Shown piece by piece: positions 28,335-36,382 of a stretch of 64,000 nt of DNA; the first letter of the stretch is position 1, and each line of letters opens with the position of its first letter. Location: positions 372,001 to 436,000 of the forward strand of contig NZ_JAQNDL010000003.1 of NCBI RefSeq assembly GCF_028368995.1, read 5' to 3'. Source of the DNA: Nannocystis bainbridge. Lineage in GTDB: Bacteria; Myxococcota_A; Polyangia; Nannocystales; Nannocystaceae. The notes under the pieces were generated by a model. The model searched no databases, had not been told where the DNA came from, and was given only the letters and a program-made list of their open reading frames with translations. Position numbers and translations under genes: made by a program.

Positions 28335-29402
28335 TCACAGCCCTTCGACGGGCGCCAGCGTGACCGAGCGCAGCGGCTCGCCGGCGCGCTGGACCTGCAG
28401 CTCGATCGGCCCGTCGACACCGATCAGCTGCGTCAGATACGCCACCTCGGACACCCGGCTGACCGCACGGCCCGCGACCGAGAGGATGAAGTCGTCGACC
28501 TGCAGCCCGGCCTTGGCGCCCGGGCCGGCCGCCTCGACGCGCGTCACCTTGACCGTCGCCATGCGCCCGGGGAACTCGTCGTCGTCGACCGCGCGGATGC
28601 CGAGGCGGACCCGGCGGAAGCGGCCGTGCGTCAGCACCTCTTCGAGGTAGCGGCGGACCATCGGCGCCGGCACGGCGAAGCCGATCCCCGTGCCCTCGCC
28701 GCGGACCGCGGTGGCGATCCCCAGCACCTCGCCGCGCAGGTCGACGATCGGCCCGCCCGAGCTGCCGGTGTTGATCGACGCGTCGGTCTGCACGAAGCTG
28801 AAGAACCCGTCCTGCGGCAGATCTTCCGGCTTGCCGACGTCGCTCCAGTCGCGCCCGAGGCCCGACACCACGCCGACCGTCACCGTGTCACCGAGGCCGA
28901 ACGGGTGGCCGACGGCCAGCACCCACTCGCCCGGGCGCACCGGTCGCTCGCGGAACACCACCGGCGCCTGATCGACGCGAGGCGGCTCGGGGGCGATCAC
29001 CGCCAGGTCGAGCAGCGGTTCGCGGTGGATCACTTGCGCCCGCACCCGCTCCTGATTGGCGTACTCGACGTCGATCGCGCTGGCGGTGAGCGGCACCACG
29101 TGGGCGTTCGTCACCACCAGCCCGTCGGCGCGCACGACCGTGCCGCTGCCGACCCCTCGCTTGGATCGGCCGGTCGCCTGCGGCAGCGTGCAGATCACGC
29201 TGACCACCGACGGGGCGATCTGCTCGGTCACCGCCGCGAAGTCGGGCAGCGCCGCGGGCGGCCGCGGCGGTCGCACTTGTGGCGGGCCCGGCGTGGGCTC
29301 GGCTCGCGGGCTGTCCGCAGGGACAGGTGAGGGCGCGTGCTCGTCGTCGAGCGGTCGGCACGCGACGAGCGCGACCAACCCGACGACCACCGACGCCCGC
29401 AC
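28335..29402 (-). CDS. HtrA/DegQ-like trypsin-type serine protease, lipoprotein
   Basis: A 355-residue envelope protease from GTG 29402, with a short lipoprotein signal (VVVGLVALVAC) that would anchor it in a membrane, then a Pro-rich linker. The trypsin-like domain shows the catalytic His in VVTNAHVVPL (near residue 100), Asp in LLDLAVIAPEP, and Ser in NTGSSGGPIVDLRGEVLG. A single PDZ domain follows (VRLGIRAVDDDEF...AGLQVDDFILSVAG). HtrA proteases degrade or refold misfolded envelope proteins. The gene begins 6 bases after the upstream acidic-protein gene, suggesting an operon. Confidence 0.9.
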   Translation of the reverse strand: MRASVVVGLVALVACRPLDDEHAPSPVPADSPRAEPTPGPPQVRPPRPPAALPDFAAVTEQIAPSVVSVICTLPQATGRSKRGVGSGTVVRADGLVVTNAHVVPLTASAIDVEYANQERVRAQVIHREPLLDLAVIAPEPPRVDQAPVVFRERPVRPGEWVLAVGHPFGLGDTVTVGVVSGLGRDWSDVGKPEDLPQDGFFSFVQTDASINTGSSGGPIVDLRGEVLGIATAVRGEGTGIGFAVPAPMVRRYLEEVLTHGRFRRVRLGIRAVDDDEFPGRMATVKVTRVEAAGPGAKAGLQVDDFILSVAGRAVSRVSEVAYLTQLIGVDGPIELQVQRAGEPLRSVTLAPVEGL

Positions 29403-29408
29403 GCGCGC

Positions 29409-30005
29409 TCAGCCCTCGTCGTTGGCGTCGCCAGCGTCGACCACGTCGCTCGCCGGAGCCTCGGGCTCGCTGGGCTCGCTCGCGGGCTCGGCAGCGGCAG
29501 GCTCGGGCTCGGCAGCGACGGGCTCGGGCTCGGCAGCGACGGGCTCGGGCTCGGCAGCGACGGGCGCGGGCTCGGCAGCGACGGGCTCGGCAGCGACAGG
29601 CGCGGGCTCGGCAGCGACAGGCGCGGCAGCAGCCGGCGCGGGCGCGGCAGCGGCGGCAGCGGCGGGCGCGGCGGCGACGTCATCGGCCTCGTCGGCCTCG
29701 TCAGCCTCACCGGCCTCGTCGCCGTCGTCCTCGTCCTCATCGTCGTAGTCGTCGTCCTCGTCGTCCTCGTCGAACGGCGCGCTGACCAGCGGACGCGTGG
29801 GAGAAATCACGGGGAACCGCGGCGCAGCGGCGCGCCGCGCCTCACGCTCCTCGTCCTCGAAGCTCACCGTGGCGACGTTGTCGGCCGCGTCGGGGAGCGT
29901 CTTGAGCCACTCCTCGTAGCGTTCCTTGGTGATGAGCCCACCGCGGATGTTGCGGCGGACGGTGCGGAGGTCGAAGAGCCGTTCGAGCTGGCGCGGGGCA
30001 ACCAT
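29409..30005 (-). CDS. Acidic low-complexity protein with PVAAEPE repeats
   Basis: A 198-residue cytoplasmic protein. The N-terminal 50 residues (LERLFDLRTVRRNIRGGLIT, KERYEEWLKTLPDAADN) look like a conserved helical domain. A highly acidic Asp/Glu run follows (about 80-110), then Ala/Pro/Glu repeats built on PVAAEPE (about seven copies) to the end. Such tails are disordered and evolve by repeat slippage. It is followed by the HtrA-like gene 6 bases away, so it may be co-translated with it. Family name unknown to me, though the N-terminal pattern recalls hypothetical proteins of other myxobacteria. Confidence 0.65.
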   Translation of the reverse strand: MVAPRQLERLFDLRTVRRNIRGGLITKERYEEWLKTLPDAADNVATVSFEDEEREARRAAAPRFPVISPTRPLVSAPFDEDDEDDDYDDEDEDDGDEAGEADEADEADDVAAAPAAAAAAAPAPAAAAPVAAEPAPVAAEPVAAEPAPVAAEPEPVAAEPEPVAAEPEPAAAEPASEPSEPEAPASDVVDAGDANDEG

Positions 30006-30362
30006 GCGGCGGACCTTTTAGAACACCGGCCGCCGTCCGTCAAACCCGCGCGTGTGCGCTGGTGCGCGGCCGCCGGCCCGTTCGCCGCCGGCGGCCGGAA
30101 ATCGCCGCGAAACCCGGCCCGTGCGTGACACCGATCTCCCGCCCGGCGGGTCCGGACCGGGAGCGAGCGTCCCGCTGCGGCATCCGCGAGTCGGCGCTCG
30201 GCACCCGAAAACTCCGCGCCCGCGCGCCGGCCTGCGGACCCGCAGACCGGGAAATAACCGGCCACTTTGCCTGGTAGGCGGCCGGGCGTATAGATCCGGC
30301 GCACCACGGGTCGCGCCGCCCGCCGCGGCCCCCCTCGCCTCCAGCCACAGCAAGCGACAGCC
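30006..30362. other. 357-bp divergent promoter region, no gene seen
   Basis: This gap lies between the starts of the acidic-protein gene (minus) and the moxR-led operon (plus), so it should hold promoters for both. It has no 14-bp-period repeats, no convincing -35/-10 pair and no RNA gene that I can recognise. Confidence 0.6.
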
Positions 30363-31370
30363 ATGACCGTAGGAGCCTACGACATCCGCGTGATCAACGA
30401 CCTCGTCGAGCGCGAGAGCGCCTTCGTCGAGCGCCTCATGACCGAGGTCCACAAGGTCATCGTCGGCCAGGACGAGATGATCGAGCGCGTCTTCATGGGC
30501 CTCTTGTGCCACGGCCACGTCCTCCTCGAGGGCGCCCCCGGCCTGGCCAAGACGCTCACCGTCAGCACCCTCGCCCGCTGCCTCCACATGGAGTTCAAGC
30601 GGGTCCAGTTCACGCCCGACCTGCTGCCGTCCGACGTCCTCGGCACCGTCATCTACAACCATCAGACCGGCAACTTCACCAACCGCAAGGGCCCGGTCTT
30701 CACCAACCTGCTGCTCGCCGACGAGATCAACCGGGCCCCGGCCAAGGTCCAGAGCGCGCTGCTCGAGGCGATGGCCGAGCGCCAGGTGACGATCGGCGAC
30801 ACCAGCTACCCGCTGCCGAAGCCGTTCCTGGTGCTGGCGACCCAAAACCCGATCGAGCAGGAGGGCACCTACACCCTGCCCGAGGCCCAGCTCGACCGCT
30901 TCATGTTCAAGATCAAGGTCGGCTACCCGACCGCCGAGCAGGAGCTGCAGATCATGCAGCGCATCGGCGGCGCCGCCAGCACCGCCAAGGTCGAGATCCA
31001 GCCGGTGATCAGCCCCGACGACATCGCCCAGGTCCAGCAGACCATGGACCGCATGATCGTCGAGCAGCCGGTCCAGAAGTACATCGTCGACGTCGTCGCC
31101 GCGACCCGCACGCCCGGCGCCGTCGGCCTCGAGAAGCTGGCCCCGTTCATCGACTTCGGCGCCTCGCCGCGCGCCACGATCGCCCTGTTCCAGGCCGCGC
31201 GCGCCCACGCCTTCATGCGCCACCGCGGCTACGTCAGCCCCGAGGACATCAAGGCCGTCGCGCCCGACATCCTGCGCCACCGCATCATCCTCTCTTACGA
31301 GGCCGAGGCCGAGGGCAAGACCGTCGAGGAGGTCGTGCGCGCGATCCTCGAGCACGTGCAGGTCCCGTAG
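30363..31370 (+). CDS. MoxR-family AAA+ ATPase, first gene of the bat-type operon
   Basis: A 335-residue MoxR ATPase, a chaperone-like AAA+ protein that acts on VWA-domain partners. Walker A is GAPGLAKT, Walker B LLLADEINRAP, followed by KVQSALLEAMAERQVTIGD and the sensor region VLATQNPIEQEGTYTLPEAQLDRFMF, all diagnostic of the family. It is followed 8 bases later by a DUF58 gene and then BatD-, VWA- and TPR-type genes, the usual order of the moxR/bat locus (Bacteroides aerotolerance type), thought to serve envelope integrity or stress resistance. Confidence 0.95.
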   Translation: MTVGAYDIRVINDLVERESAFVERLMTEVHKVIVGQDEMIERVFMGLLCHGHVLLEGAPGLAKTLTVSTLARCLHMEFKRVQFTPDLLPSDVLGTVIYNHQTGNFTNRKGPVFTNLLLADEINRAPAKVQSALLEAMAERQVTIGDTSYPLPKPFLVLATQNPIEQEGTYTLPEAQLDRFMFKIKVGYPTAEQELQIMQRIGGAASTAKVEIQPVISPDDIAQVQQTMDRMIVEQPVQKYIVDVVAATRTPGAVGLEKLAPFIDFGASPRATIALFQAARAHAFMRHRGYVSPEDIKAVAPDILRHRIILSYEAEAEGKTVEEVVRAILEHVQVP

Positions 31371-31378
31371 CCGCCGCC

Positions 31379-32356
31379 ATGGCCCGCCCGTCCGCCGATA
31401 AGTCGCCGCCGAGCCGGAGCGACGCCGAGGCCGCGAAGGAGCGCACCACCCAGCTCCTGCGCGAGATCCGTCGCATCGAGATCCAGACCTCGCGGCTCGT
31501 CAACCAGCACCTCGCCGGCTCGTACCAGTCGGTGTTCAAGGGCCAGGGCGTCGCCTTCTCCGAGGTCCGCGCCTACACCCCCGGCGACGACGTGCGCGCG
31601 ATCGACTGGAACGTCACCGCGCGCACCGGCGAGCCCCACGTCAAGCTGTTCACCGAGGAGCGCGAGCTCACCGTCATGCTCGTCGTCGACATGTCGGGCA
31701 GCCTCGACCTCGGCTCGCGCGACTACGACAAGCGCCAGCTGGTGGCCCGCCTGGCCGCCACCTTCGCCTTCTCGGCGATCCGCAACAACGACCGCGTCGG
31801 CCTGATCGGCTTCACCGACGGCGTCGAGGTGTTCGTCCCGCCGCGCAGCGGTCGCAAGCACGTGCTCGCGGTCGTGCAGCAGGTGCTGACCCACGTGCCG
31901 CAGAGCCGGGCCACCCGCGTCGCCAGCGGCCTCGAATACCTGGCGCGGCTCGGTCAGCGCCACACCGTCGCCATCCTCATCAGCGACTTCGTCGACGCCG
32001 TCCCCGACGACGCCCCCGAGGCCGCCCGCGCCTTCGAGCACGCGCTCAAGATGGTGCGCCGCCGCCACGACCTGATCCCGATTCGCGTCGAGGATCCGCT
32101 CGAGCTCGAGCTGCCGGCCCTTGGCCTCGTCGCCCTCGAGGACCTCGAGCTGCTCGGCCTCGGCGGCGACAGCTTCCTCGACCTCAGCCCGCGACGGGCA
32201 AAAAAATACCGCGCCCGCGTCGACGCCGAGCGCGCCCGCCTCGACCAACTGCTGCGCAAGCTCAGCCTCGACAGCATGTCGATCCGCTGCGGCGACAACT
32301 GGCAGCAGCCCCTCGTCAACTTCTTCGCCCGTCGGGCCCGGAGGATGCGCCGGTGA
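31379..32356 (+). CDS. DUF58 protein (VWA-like)
   Basis: A 325-residue protein of the DUF58 family, the invariable neighbour of MoxR. After a helical N-terminus (EIRRIEIQTSRLVNQHLAGS) it shows the family core GVAFSEVRAYTPGDDVRAID followed by WNVTARTGEPHVKLFTEERE, and the VWA-like MLVVDMSGSLDLGS with a partial MIDAS (DxSxS). A later VGLIGFTDGVEVFVPPRSG and RRRHDLIPIRVEDP complete the pattern. No membrane helix, so cytoplasmic. Its TGA overlaps the start of the next gene (GTGATG), indicating translational coupling. Confidence 0.92.
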   Translation: MARPSADKSPPSRSDAEAAKERTTQLLREIRRIEIQTSRLVNQHLAGSYQSVFKGQGVAFSEVRAYTPGDDVRAIDWNVTARTGEPHVKLFTEERELTVMLVVDMSGSLDLGSRDYDKRQLVARLAATFAFSAIRNNDRVGLIGFTDGVEVFVPPRSGRKHVLAVVQQVLTHVPQSRATRVASGLEYLARLGQRHTVAILISDFVDAVPDDAPEAARAFEHALKMVRRRHDLIPIRVEDPLELELPALGLVALEDLELLGLGGDSFLDLSPRRAKKYRARVDAERARLDQLLRKLSLDSMSIRCGDNWQQPLVNFFARRARRMRR

Positions 32357-33708
32357 TGCTGTCGTTCGTCCACGGTCTGCTGCTCGCCGCCCTGCTCGCC
32401 CCGGCCCTCGCGCCCGCTCCCGAGCCCGAGCCCGCTCGAGGCCCCGCGCCCGAACCCGCCGACGCCCCCGCCCCCGCGAACCCGTCCGCGCCTCCGCCCG
32501 CGCGAGGCCCCGCGCCCGAGCCCGCCGACGCCCCCGCACGAGGCCCCGCGCCCGAGCCCGCCGACGCCCCTGCGCCCGCGCGTGGCCCCGCACCCGCCCC
32601 CGCGCCGAGCGTCGCCCCGATCGCCGCCGCGCCGCTCGACGAACCTGTCCCCGAGGACATGGCCGCTGCGCCAGCCCTCGACAGCCCGGTGGCGATCAGC
32701 GCGCGCGTGACCCCCGACCCCTCGCAGATCGGCGACCTCCTCAAGCTCGAGGTCACCGTCGCCTACCCGACCGGCTACGCCGTCAACGTCCCGCTCGGGC
32801 TCAAGCTCGACCCGATGTACCTGGTGTCGGTCGAGGAGAGCGAGCCCGAGAGCACTGGCCAGGGCCTGCGCAAGGTCTTCACCTTCACGATCCAGCAGTT
32901 CGCCGTCGGCGAGGGCAAGACCCCGAGCTTCCCGATCACCTACGTCGCCCCCGACGGCGCCGTGCAGACCGCCCAGGTCCCGTCGCACAACTTCGGCGTC
33001 ACCGCGCTGCTGGCCAACGAGGCCGACCCCAAGCGCCAGGGCGAGGACCCCCCGGTCTCGCTCGAATACCCCAACAACACCGCCGAGACCGCGATCTACT
33101 TCACCGCCGGCGCGCTGGTGGCCGGCTTCGTCTCGGCGCTGCTGTGGCTGCGCTGGCGTCGGCGGCCGCGCCCCGTCGTCCTGCCGCCGCCCGAACCGGC
33201 TGACCGCGTCGCCCTGCGCGCGCTCGATCGCCTCAAGGAGGCCGACTACGCCGGCCGCGGCGAGTTCCAGCTGCACTACCTCATGCTCACCGAGATCCTC
33301 AAGGGCTACCTCGAGGGCCGCTTCGGCATCGACGCCCTCGAGCGCACCACCGACGAGCTGCGGGCCGCCCTGCTCCGCTCCGAGGCCGAGATCGCCCCGC
33401 TCAAGCCGACCGACGTGATCCGCTTCCTTCAGCAGTGCGACCTCGTCAAGTTCGCCCGCTTCGCCCCGCCGCCGACCGAGGCCGCCGCCGCCGTCGAGCA
33501 GGCCCGCGGCATGGTCGTGGCCACCACCGCGGTCGCGGCCGCCCCGACGACCGGTCCCAAGGACCAGGTCCCGAAGGACAGGGCCCCCGAGACATTGCCC
33601 CAAGACCAGGGTGCAAAGGACATGTCCTCCGCGCCAGCCCACAAGTACCCGCCCGAGTCGGACATCCCGACCGAGCCGGTGCCGCGGTTCAAGGGGGGTG
33701 ACGAGTGA
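32353..33708 (+). CDS. BatD-like membrane protein with Pro/Ala-rich N-terminus and repeat-derived C-terminus
   Basis: A 451-residue protein (GTG 32353; ATG 32356 is equally possible). A signal peptide (LSFVHGLLLAALLAPALA) is followed by repeats of RGPAPEPADAPA, then an immunoglobulin-like domain (RVTPDPSQIGDLLKLEVTVA), a membrane helix (YFTAGALVAGFVSALLWL, near residue 260) and a cytoplasmic helical domain (FQLHYLMLTEILKGYLEGRF). Two 14-bp repeat arrays lie inside it: cores 32644-32672 and 33551-33635, the latter encoding the non-conserved TGPKDQVPKDRAPETLPQDQ. The start overlaps the DUF58 stop and its stop overlaps the next start. Probably part of the membrane complex with the VWA proteins. 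Confidence 0.7.
   Translation: MMLSFVHGLLLAALLAPALAPAPEPEPARGPAPEPADAPAPANPSAPPPARGPAPEPADAPARGPAPEPADAPAPARGPAPAPAPSVAPIAAAPLDEPVPEDMAAAPALDSPVAISARVTPDPSQIGDLLKLEVTVAYPTGYAVNVPLGLKLDPMYLVSVEESEPESTGQGLRKVFTFTIQQFAVGEGKTPSFPITYVAPDGAVQTAQVPSHNFGVTALLANEADPKRQGEDPPVSLEYPNNTAETAIYFTAGALVAGFVSALLWLRWRRRPRPVVLPPPEPADRVALRALDRLKEADYAGRGEFQLHYLMLTEILKGYLEGRFGIDALERTTDELRAALLRSEAEIAPLKPTDVIRFLQQCDLVKFARFAPPPTEAAAAVEQARGMVVATTAVAAAPTTGPKDQVPKDRAPETLPQDQGAKDMSSAPAHKYPPESDIPTEPVPRFKGGDE
33548..33641. repeat. 14-bp-period palindrome array inside a coding sequence, 7 units
   Basis: Cores CCGG 33551, CAGG 33565, CAGG 33579, CATT 33593, CAGG 33607, CATG 33621 and CAGC 33635, in exact 14-bp steps, within the C-terminal region of the BatD-like gene and in frame without a stop. 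A smaller three-unit array lies at 32641-32678 in the same gene. Confidence 0.8.
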
Positions 33709-34781
33709 GCGCCCCCGCCGAGCGGCTCGTCGCCGTGCTGCGCAACCTCATGCCGATCCTCGGCTTCGCCGGGCTCGCCGTCGCCCTGGCGCTGGCGGGC
33801 CTCGCCGCCTACCTCGGGTCCGACCTGCGCCACGTCGTCATCGCCTCGCCGTGGTGGCTGCTGGCGGCCCTCGTGCCCCTGCTGGCGGTGGTCATCCGCG
33901 GCGTCGTCTCGCCGCGCCCGGCCACGCTTCGGTTCTCGCGCGCGAGCTCGGCCCGCCGCCTCGGCCCCGGCCTGGCCGCCCGCCTCGCCCACCTGCCCGA
34001 CGGCCTGCGCCTGGCCGCCGCGATCTTGCTGGCGCTCGCGCTGGCGCGCCCCGAGTCGAGCCGCGCCACCGACCGCGTCGAGCACAAGGGCATCGACATC
34101 GTCGTCGCGCTCGACCTGTCCGACTCGATGGAGGCCGACGACCTGTACCCCAACCGCCTCGAGGCGGCCAAGGACGTCATCGACAGCTTCATCGCCCGCC
34201 GCCGCCACGACCGCGTCGGCATGGTCGCGTTCGGGGCCACCGCCACCACCGTCTCGCCGCTGACCGTCGACCACGGCGTGCTGCGCCAGCTCGTGCGTCG
34301 CCTGCAGCTCGGCAGCTTCGACGGCAGCAAGACCGCCATCGGCGCCGGCCTCGGCCAGGCGCTCAATCGCCTCAAGGAGCCCGACGCCGGCAGCGGTGAG
34401 TCCGGCGCCGAGAGCAAGGTCATCGTCCTGCTCACCGACGGCGTCCACAACGCCGAGGGCGTCGACCCCGACTCGATGGCGCGCATGGCCGCCGACCGCG
34501 GCGTCCACGTCTACACCGTCCTGATCGGCCGTCAGGCCGCCTCCACCGACCCCGCCCGGCTCGAGCGGATCGCCAGCACCACCGGCGGCTACGCCTACAC
34601 CGCCGTCGATCAGCAGGCCCTCGTCACCACCTTCCAGGACCTGCTCAACAAGCTCGATCGCTCCGTCATCCTCGGCGAGCACATCCGCGCCCAGCTGTTC
34701 CACCTGGTCCTGTGGCCCGCCCTGCTCCTCCTCATGCTCGACATCCTGCTCCGCTCGACCCGCCTGCGGAGGTTCCCATGA
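33705..34781 (+). CDS. VWA-domain membrane protein, BatA/BatB type (first)
   Basis: A 358-residue protein starting at GTG 33705, which overlaps the preceding stop (GTGA). Two N-terminal membrane helices (ILGFAGLAVALALAGLAAYL; SPWWLLAALVPLLAVVI), a third (LAAAILLALALA), a periplasm-facing or cytoplasmic VWA domain (DIVVALDLSDSMEADDLYPN with the MIDAS DxSxS), VIVLLTDGVHNAEGVD with another MIDAS Asp, and a final helix (LVLWPALLLLMLDILL). VWA proteins of this locus form complexes with TPR partners. The stop overlaps the ATGA start of a bridging ORF. Confidence 0.9.
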   Translation: MSAPAERLVAVLRNLMPILGFAGLAVALALAGLAAYLGSDLRHVVIASPWWLLAALVPLLAVVIRGVVSPRPATLRFSRASSARRLGPGLAARLAHLPDGLRLAAAILLALALARPESSRATDRVEHKGIDIVVALDLSDSMEADDLYPNRLEAAKDVIDSFIARRRHDRVGMVAFGATATTVSPLTVDHGVLRQLVRRLQLGSFDGSKTAIGAGLGQALNRLKEPDAGSGESGAESKVIVLLTDGVHNAEGVDPDSMARMAADRGVHVYTVLIGRQAASTDPARLERIASTTGGYAYTAVDQQALVTTFQDLLNKLDRSVILGEHIRAQLFHLVLWPALLLLMLDILLRSTRLRRFP

Positions 34782-34789
34782 GCAGCCTC

Positions 34790-34859
34790 GTACATGTCTC
34801 CAAGGACATGCCCCTTCGAGCATGCCCCCGAGGCCATGCACTCTCGGACATGTCTCTCG
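34790..34859. repeat. 14-bp-period palindrome array, 5 units
   Basis: CATG cores at 34793, 34807, 34821, 34835 and 34849, exact 14-bp steps, in the gap between the two VWA genes of the bat-type operon. Here the array is inside an operon, not at its end. Confidence 0.85.
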
Positions 34860-34952
34860 CGCACGCCGCGGAGGCCCGCACGAGCCCCGCCGCCCGAGCA
34901 CCGGCCGCGCTCTCCCGGACTCCTCGCTCGCGCGCGCCCGTGGCCCTCCTCT

Positions 34953-35022
34953 CCACGTGTCTCCAAGGACATGCCCTTCCGGGCATGCTCCTCGGGACAT
35001 GCGCTCCTGAACATGTCCCTCA
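34953..35022. repeat. 14-bp-period palindrome array, 5 units
   Basis: Cores CGTG 34956, CATG 34970, 34984, 34998 and 35012, exact 14-bp steps, just upstream of the ribosome binding site GGAGG (35034-35038) of the second VWA gene. Units 2-3 can pair GCATGCCC-type arms around TTCC. Confidence 0.85.
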
Positions 35023-35043
35023 AGCCCGCCCGCGGAGGTGCGC

Positions 35044-36213
35044 ATGAGCCCCGCCGAAGTGGTCCGCGACCTGGCCCAGGACGCCGAGACGAAGGACGTC
35101 CTGACCCTCTTCGAGGAGGTCGTGCTCGCCCGCGAGGACCTGTTGTGGCTGCTCGTGCTGGTGCCGCTGGCCGCGGCGGCCTACCTCTGGGCCGCCCGCC
35201 AGCGCCGGCGCGGCCTCGCCAGCCTCGGCAGCCCGATCCTGGTCGAGCGCCTGGTCGGCAGCGTCAACCATGCCAGCCGGGTCGTCGCCGCCGTCGTCTC
35301 CGTGCTCGCGGTGCTGCTGCTGTCGGCCGGCCTCATGCGCGTGCAGTACGGCGGCGAGACCACCATCGTCGCCACCACCGGCCTCGACATCGTGCTCGCC
35401 GTCGACTACAGCAAATCGATGCTCGCCCGCGACGTCTACCCGTCGCGCAGCGAGCGACTCGCCGCCGAACTGCAGCGCTTCCTCGACGAGGCCGACCGTC
35501 GCGGCGACCGCGTCGGCCTGGTGGTGTTCGCCGGCGCCGCGCGCGGCCTGCCCGTCAGCCGCGACGCTCGCGTCCTCAAGCTCTACCTCGACAAGGCCGA
35601 CCCGCGCACCGAGAACCCCGGCGGCACCGCGATCGGCAAGGCGCTCAAGCTCGCGCTCACCTTCCTCATCGATGCCCGCCGCGCCGCCGCGGCCGGTCCC
35701 GAAGGCGGCCCGACCAAATCGATCCCGACCAGGGAAGGCAAGGCCGTCGAGGACATCCCGCCCTCCGAGTCCGACCAGGTCGTCATCCTCCTGACCGACG
35801 GCGAAGACACCGTCTCGCGCCCGCTCGAGATCGCCGCCGAGGCGGCCAAGCTGGGCGTACGGATCTACACCGTCGGCATCGGCTCGAAGTCCGGCGAACC
35901 GATCCAGAAGTTCGACAGCGAGGGCAACCCCGACGGCTTCGTCACCGACGAGCAGGGCAACTACCTCATGACCCGCGTCGACGAGGCCACCCTCAAGGAC
36001 ATCGCCAAGACCACCGGCGGCGACTACGTCCTCGTCGAGCCCGACAAGTTCGGCCTCGACCGCGTGTCCGAGTGGATCCGCGAGCTCTCGAAGGGCCAGC
36101 GCGAGGACACGGTCACCGCCCACCGCGAGGAGGGTTACGCCTTCCTCATCATCCCCGCGCTGCTGCTGCTCGCGCTGTCGCTCGCGCTGCCCGAGCGCAA
36201 GAAGGGGCCCTGA
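35044..36213 (+). CDS. VWA-domain membrane protein, BatA/BatB type (second)
   Basis: A 389-residue paralogue of the preceding VWA protein. ATG 35044 has GGAGG 5 bases upstream. An N-terminal membrane helix (LLWLLVLVPLAAAAYLWAA), a second (VVAAVVSVLAVLLLSAGLM), then the VWA domain: GLDIVLAVDYSKSMLARDVY (MIDAS DxSxS), RVGLVVFAGAARGLPVSRDA, GGTAIGKALKLAL, VVILLTDGEDTVSRPLEIA. A C-terminal helix (FLIIPALLLLALSLAL) ends in PERKKGP. The last 6 codons are the seed of a tandem duplication downstream. Function as for the first VWA protein; the two may be partners, each with a different length of periplasmic part. Confidence 0.9.
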   Translation: MSPAEVVRDLAQDAETKDVLTLFEEVVLAREDLLWLLVLVPLAAAAYLWAARQRRRGLASLGSPILVERLVGSVNHASRVVAAVVSVLAVLLLSAGLMRVQYGGETTIVATTGLDIVLAVDYSKSMLARDVYPSRSERLAAELQRFLDEADRRGDRVGLVVFAGAARGLPVSRDARVLKLYLDKADPRTENPGGTAIGKALKLALTFLIDARRAAAAGPEGGPTKSIPTREGKAVEDIPPSESDQVVILLTDGEDTVSRPLEIAAEAAKLGVRIYTVGIGSKSGEPIQKFDSEGNPDGFVTDEQGNYLMTRVDEATLKDIAKTTGGDYVLVEPDKFGLDRVSEWIRELSKGQREDTVTAHREEGYAFLIIPALLLLALSLALPERKKGP

Positions 36214-36382
36214 TCGATGCAGCTCTGCCGGACACCCGTCTCCCCGCCCCGCAAGAAGGGGCCCTGATCGATGCAGCTCTGCCGGACACCCCTCTCCCCG
36301 CCCCGCGAGAAAGGGCCCTGATCGATGCAGTTCTGCCGGACATCCTCCGTCGCCCCGCCCCGCGAGAAAGGACGCTGACCCC
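36195..36382 (+). repeat. Three tandem 54/54/57-bp duplications of the VWA gene 3' end
   Basis: Units start at 36211, 36265 and 36319 with TGATCGATGCAG and run to the next GAAGGGG(CCC)TGA. The first two differ at only about 3 of 54 positions; the third is more diverged and ends in AAAGGACGCTGA. The shared CGCAAGAAGGGGCCCTGA also ends the VWA gene itself, so that gene's 3' end is the template. Each unit contains a complete mini-ORF (next entry). Confidence 0.9.
36217..36378 (+). other. Three consecutive mini-ORFs (16, 16 and 17 residues)
   Basis: Mini-ORFs 36217-36267 (MQLCRTPVSPPRKKGP), 36271-36321 (MQLCRTPLSPPREKGP) and 36325-36378 (MQFCRTSSVAPPREKGR). Each ATG comes 3 bases after the previous TGA (TGATCGATG) and has an AAGGGG- or AAAGGG-type Shine-Dalgarno about 9 bases upstream, inside the preceding coding unit. 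The last stop is 4 bases before the GTG of the next gene, which has AAGGA at a suitable distance. This looks like a stop-restart chain carrying ribosomes over the gap; it could also be neutral duplication. Confidence 0.55.

Larger units (their letters stand above)
34778..35047 (+). other. Bridging ORF made largely of 14-bp repeats, between two VWA genes
   Basis: An 89-codon frame starts at ATG 34778, overlapping the stop of the first VWA gene (ATGA), and ends at 35047, where its TGA overlaps the ATG of the second VWA gene. It crosses two 14-bp arrays (below) and its product (MSSLVHVSKDMPLRACPRGH...) looks like repeat translation rather than a folded protein. I do not call it a protein gene; it may serve to keep ribosomes moving across the gap. 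Confidence 0.4.
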
